Source of the DNA: Enoplosus armatus
Lineage: Eukaryota > Chordata > Actinopteri > Centrarchiformes > Enoplosidae
Assembly: GCF_043641665.1 (NCBI RefSeq)
Contig: NC_092198.1
Span: 16,211,001 to 16,275,000 of the forward strand
Direction of reading: 5' to 3'
Length of the DNA stretch: 64,000 bases
Every line of letters starts with the position of its first letter. The stretch's first letter is position 1. The notes beneath the pieces are model-generated. The model worked only from the letters and a program-made list of their open reading frames with translations. It searched no databases and was not told the DNA's origin. Below are positions 1-11,689 of the stretch, piece by piece. Both the position numbers and the translations under genes were made by a program.

Positions 1-214
1 CCTACCGCCAATCTTTATGCTAAGCTAAGCTAATTTCACTCTCAGAAAGGAGGCAAATAAGCATATTTCCTGAAGATGCTGAACTATTTCTTTAAGGGGT
101 AACATGCCAATAACGCTGGGAACCACTGGCTTAGAGGCAACATGTTCATCTTCGAGGTTCAACAACACAAAATCAGTATTTCCTGTGTTTGAGAAAAGAT
201 GTAAATATTGAAGT
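1..214. other. unique DNA, nothing recognised
   Basis: Short unique stretch at the window edge. No splice-flanked open frame, repeat or RNA motif stands out. It ends at the poly-G tract that follows. Confidence 0.4.
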
Positions 215-236
215 GGGGGGGGGGGGGGGGGGGGGG
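215..236 (+). repeat. poly-G tract (G22)
   Basis: An uninterrupted run of about 22 G on the plus strand, followed by cacggaggccgc. Such runs are hypervariable, and their length is often mis-assembled. A run this long could in principle form a G-quadruplex on the plus strand and C-rich structures on the minus strand. No promoter or gene is visible beside it. Confidence 0.95.
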
Positions 237-3200
237 CACGGAGGCCGCAGCAGGATTCTTCAGTCATTACTACAGCCCGGCCAGGCAGGATTGGTGTTTA
301 CTGTGAGCGGAGCATCTTCTTAGTCATATCATTGCCCAGCAGGCTCATTTTCTCTTCAACTTCACCCCATGCTGCTTTAAGGCGAAGCTTTGTACTGCAT
401 ATAAGTCATGCATAGAGCTGGTGAAATGGAAAGGCATACCGGAAAGCGGGCCTTTACTCATGTTGTATTAATATAATGAATAATTGTGTATAGTGAATAC
501 ATGATGGATTTGAGTCCTGTTGAAGACTGCAGATGAAAGCTGCAGTTCTGTTTTGGCCCAGCTAAGTGCGGCTCACCCCGCCTTAACCATTGTAAATGAG
601 TTCTCGCTCACAAAGGAAGGCTGCCCCACGTCTCGGCCTCACCGGGCCCCGCCTCGCTCCACTGGCCCCTGGACTCGACACTCAAAGCCTCCTTTTTCCA
701 TTTTCCAATGGGGCCAGGAGCCAGCTGGCTTTATTGGAGTTTTTAAAAGCTATAGCCTCAAACATTCATCCTCTGTCTCAACATATTCGAGACAGTTTTC
801 CCTTCTTCTCTCTGCCTCACTTCATCTTCATTTCTCGCTTCTCTGTGCGCTGTAGACTCTCTCTTTCATTCGAAACTTCTTCCCCACTCCCCCACTCCCC
901 CGTTCTCCCTTTTTTTCTTAATCCTCCATCTTATCCCCAGAGCTCACTCCAGTGGTTCAGTCTGGCCTAGCTTCTTCTAAACCCCTCTCACACAGACAAT
1001 CAACACTGCCAACACAAATGCTAGTTTCAGCCATATTAAATTCTCCTCCTTCCTTCTTTTTTCTCTGAAACAAAGTCCTTAGAGTACCGGGGGGCCTGCT
1101 CTCATCTACTTAGATTTAATTTAGGTTTCACAAAATGATACAAACACATTCTGCTGTCTGACTCATGTCGAATGAAAGACCTGAGACTGTAGAGACTGGC
1201 CTAAATTTTCTTCCTGTGCTTTATTATTATTCTGCTGGCAGCGTGTCCCAGGGCAAGGTTGTGGTCAGCGGCTCTCTGCGGTGCTCCAACAAAATAATTA
1301 CAACGGACAATTGGAGAAACCACAATCAGTGGCAGATGAGGTGCATTAGACACGGTTATTCTTTCGATTTGACTCAGTTCTGTGTTTTTATGAGCATGTG
1401 TGCTCACATTTTGCACATTCATTAATGCCCTCTGAGACTTTATTCTATGGATCACACAAAATTGGGTGTTTTCCCTTTGATTCCAACCTAATTACCACTG
1501 GAACTTGAAAGTAGCATAAGGACACAGTTTGAGTCATACAGCAGTATACATATAAACAAAATTCTTGCCAAATGAGACGGAATCTGTCCCCAGCAGAGTT
1601 GCTTAGCAGAGTATTTCTATATCATTAGTGGGGAATATGTCCAAATTTTGCACAGAGGCATGTCATTTTCCTTTGCCTAGGGAAATGAGCACATCTGTGG
1701 GGGGTTAGAGGCTCTCGGCGAGGCAAACAACACAGCATCTGTGTTCTTGGAGATGCATATCCGCAACGAATAGGGCCTGCTTCAAAACCCCAATGAATCC
1801 CCTAAAAGAGAGACAAATTGGAATGCCATTTGTAGGATAAATTAGGGCGATAATTCACTGGGAAATTAGCTAAATGCAAGTATGAATCAAAGCTTTGTAA
1901 CTAATTTGGACCCGTATGCCATCAGAAATATTATACTGAGATAGATGGTTGCTATGGTTGCTTTTCAGCTTTCCTTATTGTTTGTTTCATCGTAGGGGAG
2001 ACGTTTTTTTTCTTTTGGTGCTGTGGCCCTGACATGGAAATTAGCTACTGCTGACTAACAAGCATTACTTAGACACAGAATGGCCTTGGTAGCTTTGCTC
2101 ACCTTCATACATTGTTTCATACATCTTGTCATTTTCACAATCATTCCCCGTCACATCATTTACATCCTCCTGTTCATCAGCAAAAGAAACTTGTTTGTTA
2201 TCATTATCATACAGAAAAAGTATGGATGGGTAATAATGACACAATCGAGTATCATAATACGTTGGGCCAAATACCCCAATTAATCATGTAATGTTGTTTT
2301 TGGGGTCCTTTCAGATATCTACACAAGAAAATGTTTCCCAAGTAAGGTGAAGGAAAACAAGCCACCATTACTGCAGTGGCATGTCACCTGTAGACCTGCA
2401 CAGTAACTCTACTGCATGCAGAGTGCTCCAACAAGAGATCCTGTGCAGCCCAGTATGTATTGAAATGTAGTCGCTGTTGACAAACAAAGAATATACAGTA
2501 TGTATTCTAGACCTCTAACCTTTAAACAAAAAAGTGCCCAGTTTAAATAGACACCAAAAAATCTTTTCACCTCCAAATCACCGAAACCATCTCACTGGGC
2601 TGTGCGGTTAGCCGCTGCTCAACAATAGACTTCAACTTTGGAAAAAACAGAAAGAAAAAATAATAACCTCCGTTCAGTCATTTTTCATTTCGAATAATGC
2701 ATCTACAGTATAACCATACGCTCTGCAAGCACGTCTGCTGGCTGTAGTGAAGAGAATTCTGCTGCCCAATTTCAATATCATATTCTGTTTTTTATTAAAT
2801 GATCTATTTATCAATGTGTTTCATTACATTGGAAGAAGTCATTGATTGCAAGTTTGCTGATTTGGAACCGTAAGCTAGCAAGTTCAATGTAATGCCGGCT
2901 AGGTCTTAATTACCGCACAGCAATTTAACAGCCCTCCTGTAGCAGTCAGACAAAAGTGGTACACTGATGTTATTTTTCTTTCTCCTAAAGCCTGTCTCAT
3001 AAACAACCTCAGACCCTTTTTTTTATGACTGAACAACATCCACCATCACAAAGATTTCCTTGATCTGTCAGAGGGGGGTGATTGCCAACCGTGATCAATC
3101 CAAGCATCTTTGCGCTCACAGTCGATGAATTATGTTCAGTTGGACTGCCACCGCTGTATCATGCTGTATTATGTGTCATGCGGCCAGGAAAACATAAACA

Positions 3201-3471
3201 TTATAACAGTCCCGGACATTACCTAGTCTCATATGGCAACGTGATATTATAGCTCTGACTAAAAGCCTTAAAAATAGCACAGAAGAAAACACACCTCCTC
3301 CTCTCACTTCACTGCAGTCATGCTCATGTCAAATCCCCAAAACACAGAACCGGTGCAGGTGAGAAATAAACCTGTATGAGCTAGACAAACATCTGACTCC
3401 TCAAAATAACTCTTATATGGACTCGTTATTATTAAAAACCTTATTACCTCCCTCTGTCTTCTTCAACGTAT
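237..3471. other. gene-free, mostly unique AT-rich DNA
   Basis: No open frame here has recognisable protein similarity. A pyrimidine-rich patch lies at about 770-960 (repeated tctc and cccc). From about 1,640 to 1,960 and 2,870 to 3,240 the sequence is complex, free of simple repeats, and carries scattered TAAT/ATTA cores, as conserved non-coding elements often do. That is composition only. No RNA gene or transposon terminus was recognised. Confidence 0.4.
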
Positions 3472-3612
3472 TTGTCATCATTATTAAAGACAGCATATCA
3501 TCATCTTCATCAGCCTCATAATGATCCATGGCCATTATCATTATCATCCTCATCATCTCCTGCTATAACATTAGTATTATTACATTGTCATCATGTTCTT
3601 GCTCATCATCAA
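3472..3612 (+). repeat. imperfect CAT/ATC-rich low-complexity tract
   Basis: Repeated tcatcat and cattatcat words dominate about 140 bp, giving a degenerate trinucleotide repeat rather than a clean array. The 60-codon frame across it is Ser/His-rich only because of the repeat and should not be called a gene. Confidence 0.7.
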
Positions 3613-3902
3613 AAGGCTCTGCTACGTGAGGGAGCTCTGAAAGAATTTAAGTAGCAACAGGGATTCAGTTGAGAGCAAATCCCCCCTTAAAATAAACACA
3701 CGCGTGAAAATATATAGTTAAATCAACAATACCGAAATAAAAGCAAAACACATTAGGAGGAGGTTGGGGTGGTGGAGGGACCTGAGTCATGCAAACGGCA
3801 TTGGTACAAGCGTGTCTGCAGAGTAATAGTGAGAAGTGTCAAGTAAAAATGGCTGTGCTGCACGCCTGCATGAATATGATCATCATCAAATTAGATTTAG
3901 AC
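3613..3902. other. unique spacer, nothing recognised
   Basis: About 290 bp of unique sequence between the CAT-rich tract and the first MITE. A small purine-rich patch (ggaggaggttggggtggtgg) lies near 3,755-3,780. No gene signal. Confidence 0.4.
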
Positions 3903-4412
3903 TTAAAGGTCCCGTATTATGCTCATTTCAGCTCTATATTTTTATTCTGGGATTCCACTAGAGTAGCTTTATATGATTCACGGTTAAAGAAAAGCCCTTA
4001 TTTCTCTTATACTGGCCCTTCATGCAGCCCCTCAGTTCACCTTCTGTCTGAAACGAGCCGTTTGAACAACTGAACAACCTCCAGAAACTTGAAGAGTAGT
4101 CCTGAGCAGAGCGCTTCAATAACTCAGACAGACTGAGCGGGTGGATGAGCGTCCCTGTACTTGGTGGGTGTGCTGTGATTGGAGCAGATGACCTGCTGGG
4201 GGGCGTGGCTGAGTGCGGTGACTGTACAGTTGTGACATCACAACCTTACGGAAGTCCTGACGGCTCGTTTAAAGGCACAGTTTCTGAACACTGTGTGCAT
4301 TTGTCTGTGGACTGAGTATTTTGATACTTCAGAGTATTGATACAGCACCTAGACCTGCTTGATAATGAAGCAAGACATGGAAATCTGACTTCATACAATA
4401 TGGGACCTTTAA
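3903..4412. mobile_element. non-autonomous DNA transposon (MITE), TTAA-flanked, TTAAAGGTCCC type
   Basis: The left end reads TTAAAGGTCCCGTATTATG. The right end (about 4,393-4,412) is ATACAATATGGGACCTTTAA, whose reverse complement begins TTAAAGGTCCCATATTGT. The element is therefore about 510 bp with terminal inverted repeats of roughly 18 bp that differ at a few positions, and the TTAA at both borders fits a target duplication. No transposase frame is present, so it must have been mobilised in trans. A TTAA target is typical of piggyBac and Kolobok superfamilies; I cannot separate them by eye. The terminus is one I know as very common in teleost genomes. Confidence 0.85.
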
Positions 4413-4496
4413 TTTCTTTGTCTGATTATTTTCTTGTAATCCAAATGCTAACAACATAAGCGCAGTAAAACTAAATTAACCTTTAAAATACACCTA
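4413..4496. other. 84-bp spacer between two MITEs
   Basis: Short AT-rich unique spacer separating two TTAA-flanked elements. No other feature. Confidence 0.6.
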
Positions 4497-4807
4497 TTAA
4501 AGGGTTAGTTCACCCAAATGAACAAAAAACTATTTACCTTGTGGTATCTATGTGTGTTTTACTTTTATTTGTCCAGGTTTTAAGATGCCTCTGAGAGTTC
4601 TGCTGAGTGACACAATGACACTGTTGGTCACTGTGACACTGTCATTTTTCAATGCAGTGAATACAACAACAAAATTCTATTCACATCCATTGAAATCGCA
4701 AAGACAGATTATGTCGAAATCTGGTCAAATAAAATCAAAACTACCTGCATGGAAGCGATAAGTGAGAAAATACGTTTTTTTATAATTTGGGTGAACTGAC
4801 CCTTTAA
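4497..4807. mobile_element. non-autonomous DNA transposon (MITE), TTAA-flanked, AGGGTTAGTTCACCC type
   Basis: The left end is TTAAAGGGTTAGTTCACCCA. The right end, ATTTGGGTGAACTGACCCTT followed by TAA, is its reverse complement with one mismatch over about 23 bp. The 311-bp element has no coding capacity. TTAA lies at both borders (4,497-4,500 and 4,804-4,807). The terminus, reading 'gggttagttcaccca', is one of the commonest MITE ends in fish. The internal 69-codon frame (4,552-4,761) lies wholly inside the element and is not a gene. Confidence 0.9.
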
Positions 4808-5249
4808 CATTTAAAAGAACATGGTATTAAATCCCCCGACATTAACATTGTCAGCATCATTGTTACTGTGTTTGTCAGCTTCATCATGATCATCACTATG
4901 TGCTCATAAAAAGCTTTTCATCCCCGGCATTTTCATTGTCCTCGGGCTCTTCATCACCTTCATCATCATTGGTATTGCCTCTGATAGTCTGCAGAGGTGC
5001 GGAAAAATGAAATGATTTTCCTGCACCATGTAACAAGGATAGTGGTGGAAATGTCAGAGTAAATACCCCGCGGGAGAAAGAGAACAAAACAAACAGGGGC
5101 GATAGCGAGTTTGATCTGCTATTTATGAGAAAGCGGAAAAACAAAGCAGGACTATGAAATCGATAGCTTCCTAAATCACCTAAGAGAGGGTTAGCAGAGG
5201 CTCCTGGGCAGCCCTCCAGCTCAGGGACTGGCAGTGTATGGATCCTCCG
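4808..5249. other. unique DNA, nothing recognised
   Basis: Unique sequence between the second MITE and the CA-rich cluster. A short imperfect TCATCATCA patch lies near 4,850-4,970. No gene, RNA or transposon end was recognised. Confidence 0.4.
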
Positions 5250-5533
5250 TCGCATGCACACACACACACACACGCACACAATCAGCAAATCCTGAAAACA
5301 CACATATCTTCATGTGTCTCTCAAGTAAACACACACCCACTTGCAAAACTAGAATGCGTACCTCTCTCTCTCTCTCTGACAATCACACACACGGACAGAA
5401 AGACGTACACCCACACACACGTACAGTAATCCCCCTTTCTGTCACGCATGCACACACACTCCGACATCCACAGTGACAGTCCCTGAGGAAAATCTTGAAA
5501 GCAAGTCGCTCTCGCACACACATACACATTCAA

Positions 5534-5572
<39 letters not shown>

Positions 5573-5659
5573 CACACGTTGACACCCACACGCACTCCAC
5601 CCCACTTTCACACAGAAAATCAGAAATAAACAACCTCTCTCTCTTTATCTTTCCCTCTG

Positions 5660-5692
<33 letters not shown>

Positions 5693-5790
5693 CTCATACT
5701 CACCCACACAAAATCATAAATGCACGCCTTGTCTCCTCTCACACACACAATCACAAACACCCCTCCAACATACACACAAGCACAAAACCC
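5250..5790 (+). repeat. CA-rich microsatellite cluster
   Basis: About 540 bp dominated by CACA words. The clean arrays are (AC)n at 5,536-5,570 and (CA)15 at 5,661-5,690, with shorter runs near 5,256-5,280 and 5,725-5,790 and a (CT)n patch at about 5,361-5,378. Overlapping open frames on both strands translate to Thr/His or Cys/Val repeats and are artefacts of the array. Confidence 0.95.
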
Positions 5791-5813
5791 TGCTGAGATT
5801 GAGTCAATGCAGT

Positions 5814-5828
5814 AAAAAAAAAAAAAAA
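5814..5828 (+). repeat. poly-A run (A15)
   Basis: Homopolymer run directly after the CA-rich cluster. No SINE or LINE body is recognisable upstream, so I do not call it a retrotransposon tail. Confidence 0.9.
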
Positions 5829-6267
5829 TCTAGCTTCACCTGGAAACTATATTACGCTTGTATTTTTAGGTAAAAGCTGTGTGTTGAAATATGACACGGG
5901 GGAGGGGTTGTAAAGACACACAGTAAACTGCAGCATGGAGATATACTGAGCAAATAAAAATGATGAATTCAAGTTTTGATTGTAACCTGTGCTTGTGTAC
6001 TGTTTACTCACATCCCAGCTATAAATAGCTAAGCTGCAATTTTTTCCCCTGCTAAATTACTTTTACTGCCGTGCTTTGACACTGCGTTAGTGTTTGAGGA
6101 AGTGAGTTTCGGGGCAGAATGAGCACAAAGTCAATTAGTTGTTTTTCATTAGAGAGAAATGCACTTATCATGTTGAGCCTCTTTGTTGTCTGTGTTTGAA
6201 GTCTGTGCTATTTCGTGCGTTTGTATGTGTTACGACAGCTACTCTCGGACTCCACTGAGGGTTCCCT
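5829..6267. other. unique DNA, nothing recognised
   Basis: Unique mixed-composition sequence with no recognised element, RNA gene or credible coding segment. Confidence 0.4.
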
Positions 6268-6299
6268 GTTTGTTTGTTTGTTTGTTTGTTTGTTTGTTT
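6268..6299 (+). repeat. (GTTT)8 tetranucleotide microsatellite
   Basis: Eight uninterrupted GTTT units. The Phe/Val/Cys-rich frames crossing it come from the repeat. Confidence 0.95.
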
Positions 6300-6636
6300 A
6301 CGCCGTTGGGTTCACCGACGCTGCTCACTCAGCACTTTGCAACTGGTGTCAGGGAGTGGTTAAGGTGAACACCTGGTCAGCTAAGTTCAGGCCTTCCACC
6401 GAGGGGAGACACTTGATGCGTGTTTGCAGGCTCGTCTGCATACATAATCATGATCGGGGATGACACGCAACCAGAGCATGCCTCCACACTCCCTCAGCGG
6501 GTGGTAATTACAGCCGCGGAGCTTGTGTTATGTCCCAGAGAGACCGGCCGAGAGTGACAGGTTAGAGATGGAGGGGGGGATGAAATGAGGCTGAGCGACA
6601 AAGAGTAAACGACAGACAGCGAATGGGACGTTGTGT
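6300..6636. other. unique DNA, nothing recognised
   Basis: Moderately GC-rich unique stretch between two simple repeats. No recognisable exon or transposon terminus. Confidence 0.4.
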
Positions 6637-6682
6637 CAGAGAGAGAGAGACAGAGAGAGAGAGAGAAGGGAGGAGAGGAGAG
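6637..6682 (+). repeat. (GA)n purine tract
   Basis: Interrupted GAGA array grading into ggagag repeats, with a second short (GA)n patch near 6,858-6,873. The 183-codon plus-strand frame beginning here is Arg/Glu-rich because of the array and is not supported as a gene. Confidence 0.9.
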
Positions 6683-7338
6683 TCACACTGCCAGATAAAC
6701 AAAGGTGGAGGCGAGATGTTTGTTGTGCTGAAGAGATGCTGAGCAAAAAGCGAGAAGCTGCGTCTGTATCCTGCAATAATATACTGTATGCTGTCATATC
6801 TGTGGGAGGGCCCGCTGGTAGAAATGCGACTGTGAATAGGAAGAGGGGGATGATGAGGGAGAGAGAGAGAGAGTGGAGGCCAGAGCTGTTTTCTCCTGGG
6901 CAGGAGGCAGGATGTGAATACCTAATCAATAGCCATCAGGACTCGGGAGGATTTACTGTCTTGTGCCGCAGGACCCAGACACCCCAAGGCAAGCCGAGCG
7001 CTCGGACCAGAGCAATGGAGCATGAACGCTCCAGTACAGAGAGCTGCTGTGATACAAACAGGGAGGAGGCACTACGGAGGTCGACCTTGTTTCTTTTCTT
7101 TTTTTTTCGAATTCAGCCCCCAAACAGCATAGGTTGGGTCGTGCTGCATTTTGGATTGCAACCGCTGTCTTCCTCTTTTTGAAAATGAACTCTTCTGAAT
7201 ACAAATAATCTTGTCACCCAGCCAGCCTATTACCCACCTCACCACTTCTGAAAGAAAACAAATGCATTTTTGTGTCACTATGTTTACAATTGTAGAATGT
7301 ATTTTAGTTACACCCTTGCTAAGATTATTTATCCAAAC
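6683..7338. other. unique DNA with purine-rich patches
   Basis: No recognised element. Contains a short T-rich run near 7,090-7,110. Overlapping open frames on both strands have no recognisable domains. Confidence 0.4.
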
Positions 7339-7467
7339 TTAAAGGTACTCTGTTGCATTTGTTTGACCACTAGAAGCACTATTGAGCAGTGTTACCATGA
7401 GGGGACCCCTGTTTTGCTCGTGTCTCATGCTGAATGAAAACAAGGAAACTGCACAAGACGCCTTTAA
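7339..7467 (+). mobile_element. short deletion derivative or fragment of the TTAAAGGTAC MITE family
   Basis: The left end TTAAAGGTACTCTGTTG resembles the inverted ends of the element at 22,955-23,343. The inner sequence (7,360-7,445, with gagcagtgtt, tttgctcgtgtctcatg and gaaaacaagga words) aligns by eye with 22,972-23,062 of that element. The right border ends cctttaa, giving TTAA at both sides and a body of only about 129 bp. Whether the right side is a true terminus or a chance TTAA cannot be settled by eye. Confidence 0.6.
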
Positions 7468-9038
7468 CCCCAAACAAACTTTTATTGGCTAAGTTGAGCT
7501 TGTCACAGATATATATATATATGTATGCATGTGACTGTACAGCAATGCCAAAGATATGTTTGAGGTAATGTAATTAATTGTTTAATTGTTAATGTCTCGC
7601 TCATATCACATATCAGATTTTATTTTGGATCCGCCTTAAAAATCCAGTATCAGCCTTTGCAGCATTATTATGATAATAAGGCTGTCACTTTTCTTTGTAA
7701 ATGACACAAAAACGTGTGTTTTTCTGTAGAATGTAGTAGGATGTGTACAAGCCTGAGTTGGTGGCAGTTTGAATACATAGTTCTATAGCGGGGCTCGGGG
7801 GCTATGGATTATGTGCGATCGGATCAGTAATCGGGTTGCCAAACACTGGTAGCATTAATCACATAGGCTGCGTTGGTACGTAGGTTGACAGACAGTGTGG
7901 TACCTCTAGCCTGAAGGCAAAGACTTGAGTAGCTTAAGCAAAATGACTACACAACATGCTGTGAAAAGTTGATCAGAGCTTAAGTTCTTTGCAAAACTAT
8001 CTCAGTGAAAGCTCTGCTGTATCTGACAACACGCAAGTGCCTGAAAACCATGTGTCAGAGCTTTATTTTGAATGCGCAGTATATTTAACCCTCAAACAAC
8101 CAACTTTGCAATCGCACAACCATCTTGAGCTGTTCGGCGATGTGAAGATTCACAAGTTGGGGATTTGAATTTTAAAAGTCCGTCTCTGCGAAGGAACGTG
8201 TTGTCTTTCAGTGTGACTCCAGATTTCATCGTCACGTAGGAAAATGCCTTTTTTTGTGTTAAAAGAAGATGCTGTCAGTGATGAAGATCAGGGTAGCAGT
8301 GAAATTGTAATCAATAAGCTATTTTCATGCATGTAGATGTTTTCAACCAAAATAATAATCAATCTAATAATTATACAATCTGCATTAATATAGAGAAAAA
8401 CAGGTACTATCATCTATCACCTGCAGAAGTTATCGATAATGCTTGAAAATGACATATTGGTAGGATACTGGTATAAATAGGCAGCTATAAAGCCTTTAAT
8501 TTTGACCTTTAACATTATCAACCCTCAGCAAGACGCTGGTGTTGAAGGTTTCATCTTTCACCAGGTAACTAGAAATCTGTTTAAACTGAAATCCTCTCAC
8601 CACTGAGCGATGATGGCAAGTCAAGCTGAAGGGATGAAACTGGAATACAGAACACGAGGAGTGATATTGTCTGTCTGGCACCAGCTCTTGGATGAGCTCC
8701 ATTATGAAACTGCAGACAGAAAAAAAACGTGTTATTGTGGGTGGCACAGCATGGCTACCACATGGGTGATAATTACGAATAATTACAGACGACACTGTTT
8801 GTTTTTGGGTTGTTCAGCCTAATTTCGAGAACAGAAACCGGCTGTTAATTACTTACTTCAGTGTCGCTATCTTGAATTTTCAGCGCGTTAATCTCAGCTG
8901 CTCATGTGGGTGTATATGCATCATGAAAACAAATCAAACCACAGGTAAATGGATTGAGTTCATTAAGATTTCAAGCTTGATTTATGTTAACAGTTTACAC
9001 TTACAACCACACACTGATAGCTCTGTATCTCGCTGCAA
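7468..9038. other. unique AT-rich DNA, nothing recognised
   Basis: Contains a short (AT)n run at about 7,508-7,522. The rest is AT-rich unique sequence with no recognised repeat, RNA gene or credible exon. The frames on both strands near 8,500-8,820 show no domain or signal that I know. Confidence 0.4.
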
Positions 9039-9061
9039 ACACACACACACACACACACACA
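9039..9061 (+). repeat. (AC)11 microsatellite
   Basis: Clean dinucleotide array, followed by scattered CACACA words to about 9,118. Confidence 0.95.
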
Positions 9062-10024
9062 TGCTGACACCCTAAGCACACACAGACACCCACCTACAGG
9101 GAAACACACACACACATATAGCTCTCCCCAGAAGACCCCTCAGGCCACGCCAGAGTGGCCTTGACGTTTATGCTGATCTAGCATGGCAACAGCAGATATT
9201 GCTCTGCACTCCCTCTTCATATTGTCTGTGCTCGGCCCGGCACGGTTCACTTACTCACCGCTCCACAGCCTGCCGGCAAATAGACTGTGAACATCCAGAC
9301 TGTCCATCACGGAGGGGAGTTTGACAGTCCTCTGACAGGCACGCTGAATTGATTCTTCAGACCCCCTGTTTATTTTCACCTGCCTTGCCAGCGAGTTTTC
9401 TCGGCTGGGTCCGGTCTCTCGCTTGCTTAAATTCAAGGTCCAGCCACCCACCCGCCTCCTCCTCCTAAAACCACCCAACCTATCCTTGTCACTGCGCCGA
9501 ACAACTGACACTGACAAAATAACAGGGGTGCGTGTTTCCCTCCTCCTGTTGCAAAAGCTATTTGCAACATGACAATGAGTTATGAATGGCAGCAGAATGT
9601 GGCACAAACTGGGGTCCTTCGTTCAAACATGCATATATTCAATTTACACATGTCAACCCAACGCACACACACACACACACGACACAAACCTTCTACCCTG
9701 TATAGATACACATGACTAATCAATATACACACAAACGCCCAACAACTCAGTGTCGTCTGTATTAGGTTTTTTTACACACCCATTTGTTCTGCTCACGTCA
9801 ACACCATCACTGCTCCTCACTGTTCCTGCTGTAGCTGCTGCCTGCATCGACCTCCTTCACCTCCCCAGCCTCTGCCAGCATTATTATTAAGTGTGGTTTG
9901 TTTGTGTGTCCATGTTCATCAATGTTGAGGTTTGTGAGCTCAGGGACGATGTGTGTCGAGCTTGTTCAGATTTGTTCCAGAGCATCGCATGAGCAGACTC
10001 ACACAAACCTGCGTGTTCACTGTT
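9062..10024. other. unique DNA with a small CA array
   Basis: Contains a (CA)8 array at about 9,664-9,680. Sequence from about 9,130 to 9,600 is relatively GC-rich and free of simple repeats, but the 118-codon minus-strand frame across it is not recognisable. No transposon termini seen. Confidence 0.4.
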
Positions 10025-10645
10025 GGCTGCGACTACCAATTATTTTCATTGTCTGTTAATTGTTGGATTATTTATAATTTTTTGATTAATTGACTAATTA
10101 TTTTGTTCATAAAATGTCAGCAAATAGTGACAAATGCCCATTGAAAGTTCCCAAAGTCCAAAATAAGGTCTTCAGATTACTTGTGTTGTCTATCCGACGG
10201 TCCAAAGCCGTATATATATTCAGTTTACAGTGGAGTAAAACACAAAACAGCAGCACATCCTCACATTTCAGAAGCTGGAATGTTGATATTTTTCCTTAAA
10301 ACATTTATTTCATCTTAGTCTTTCTTTCTTTTGTTGCCTTTCATTAATGTGCATTACATCCTTTGTGATCAAATAATCTATTTGACTCTTCCTATATGCT
10401 TGTAAATGTTATTATTAGTATTGTTATACTGTTATTGTTAGTATCGTTATCATTATTCCTATTCTTCATCTTCTCTGCTTCTTCTTCTTCTTCTCTCTTC
10501 TTGTTATTTCTCCTTATTTTCTTCTTAATCTTCACGTAAAGCACAACGTGTTTCCCACCGGGCATGAAATGCCTATCGAAACAAAGATGGAAGCAGATTA
10601 ATATTCTGTTGATCGACTAATTGATCAATTGGTTCAGCTCTCTTT
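10025..10645 (+). mobile_element. non-autonomous teleost repeat (gctgcgactaccaattattttc type), interrupted
   Basis: The left part (10,025-10,300) follows a repeat I know from many fish genomes. In order it has a degenerate gctgcaactaacgattattttc end, TGATTAATTGACTAATTATT, an 'aaaatgtcagcaaatagtgac' block, a 'gtccaaagcc' block and an 'agaagctggaatg' block. The right end near 10,600-10,640 (GATCGACTAATTGATCAATT then ggttcagctc) is the matching inverted terminus. About 230 bp of T-rich, TTC-repeated DNA (10,310-10,540) separates the halves. No transposase is encoded. A second fragment of the family lies at 61,440-61,590. Confidence 0.75.
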
Positions 10646-11689
10646 CGCCGCACTTTCTGCTCCTGGTAACCAGCATGATTAATGGTTACGTTTAGGCAAC
10701 TCAAAGTACTAAGTTAAGGCTGGGGTAAGATTGTGGTCTTGGTTAAATACTGAAAAAGTCTACGCTGACCTGAAGCACAATATATGATGTGGGATGCAGG
10801 ATGGGAGCCGGTGTCAAAACTTTGTGCTTTGTACATCTAAACATCCTCCATACCACTTAAAAACATCACACTTTCTGCAGTGAAAAGGTCTAGGTAGCAA
10901 TTGCGTTTCCTCCAAAACGTATTTTGCAAGGCAGGTTAGAATATTATAAACATATTTTGTTGTACATGCGACACAAATGTCCATACAGAAATAAATCGTC
11001 CATACATACTGTATACACAGGAATGTAATATATTTAGTCTCACACGAATGCATTCACATAAACTCTAGACAATTCACTGAGCAGTCTCAATCTGTCTCTG
11101 GCTTTTCCCACAGCATCAGGAATGCATGAGCGAAGGGCGGCCATAAATATCTAAGATAGCCCATTCACATTCTCAGTCAATACGCTCTCCAGTCAGTCAG
11201 GCTGCTGGTAATCAAACGAAGAAGTCAGTGCTATGACAATATCACCCCGACCTCAGATCCGTCTCGCGCAGCCACAGGCACAAGATCATACTTCTTCGTT
11301 AGCTGCACCATCGTGTTCGGCACAGACATCTTGACTGTCTCTCCACGAAAAATACAAAAAAATTTACCAGACAGGCTCTTTCATGTTTTACATCGCTGAC
11401 ATCAGGTTACAAGAACAAAGGCATTTCCAGTGGGTGTCTTTAATCTTGTTTTTATTCAACCTCTGGAACCTTTATTTATTCAGGGGTATTTCCATTACAA
11501 CTAAGGTCTGGCTTGAGACTTTGTAGCATGTTTAATTACCAACAGAGAATTAATTCAAAAGCATTTCCTCTTTAACTGAAACATGCTAATATTTATTATA
11601 CGGTTTTAAAAATGAACATGTGAAATTCATGTTGAAATATTTTTAGGCATTAAGTATTTATAATGTAAATAGCACTGGTTGGTATTTTT
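10646..11689. other. unique AT-rich DNA, nothing recognised
   Basis: No recognised element in about 1 kb. The minus-strand frame at 10,814-11,053 has no recognisable features. Confidence 0.4.

Noticed and set aside
5234..5796. Several overlapping frames of 60-135 codons on both strands
   Set aside because: They translate the CA/TG array into Thr-His or Cys-Val repeats; the open reading is a property of the repeat.
6631..7182. 183-codon plus-strand frame
   Set aside because: The N-terminal part is the (GA)n array, there is no recognisable domain, and minus-strand frames overlap it along most of its length.
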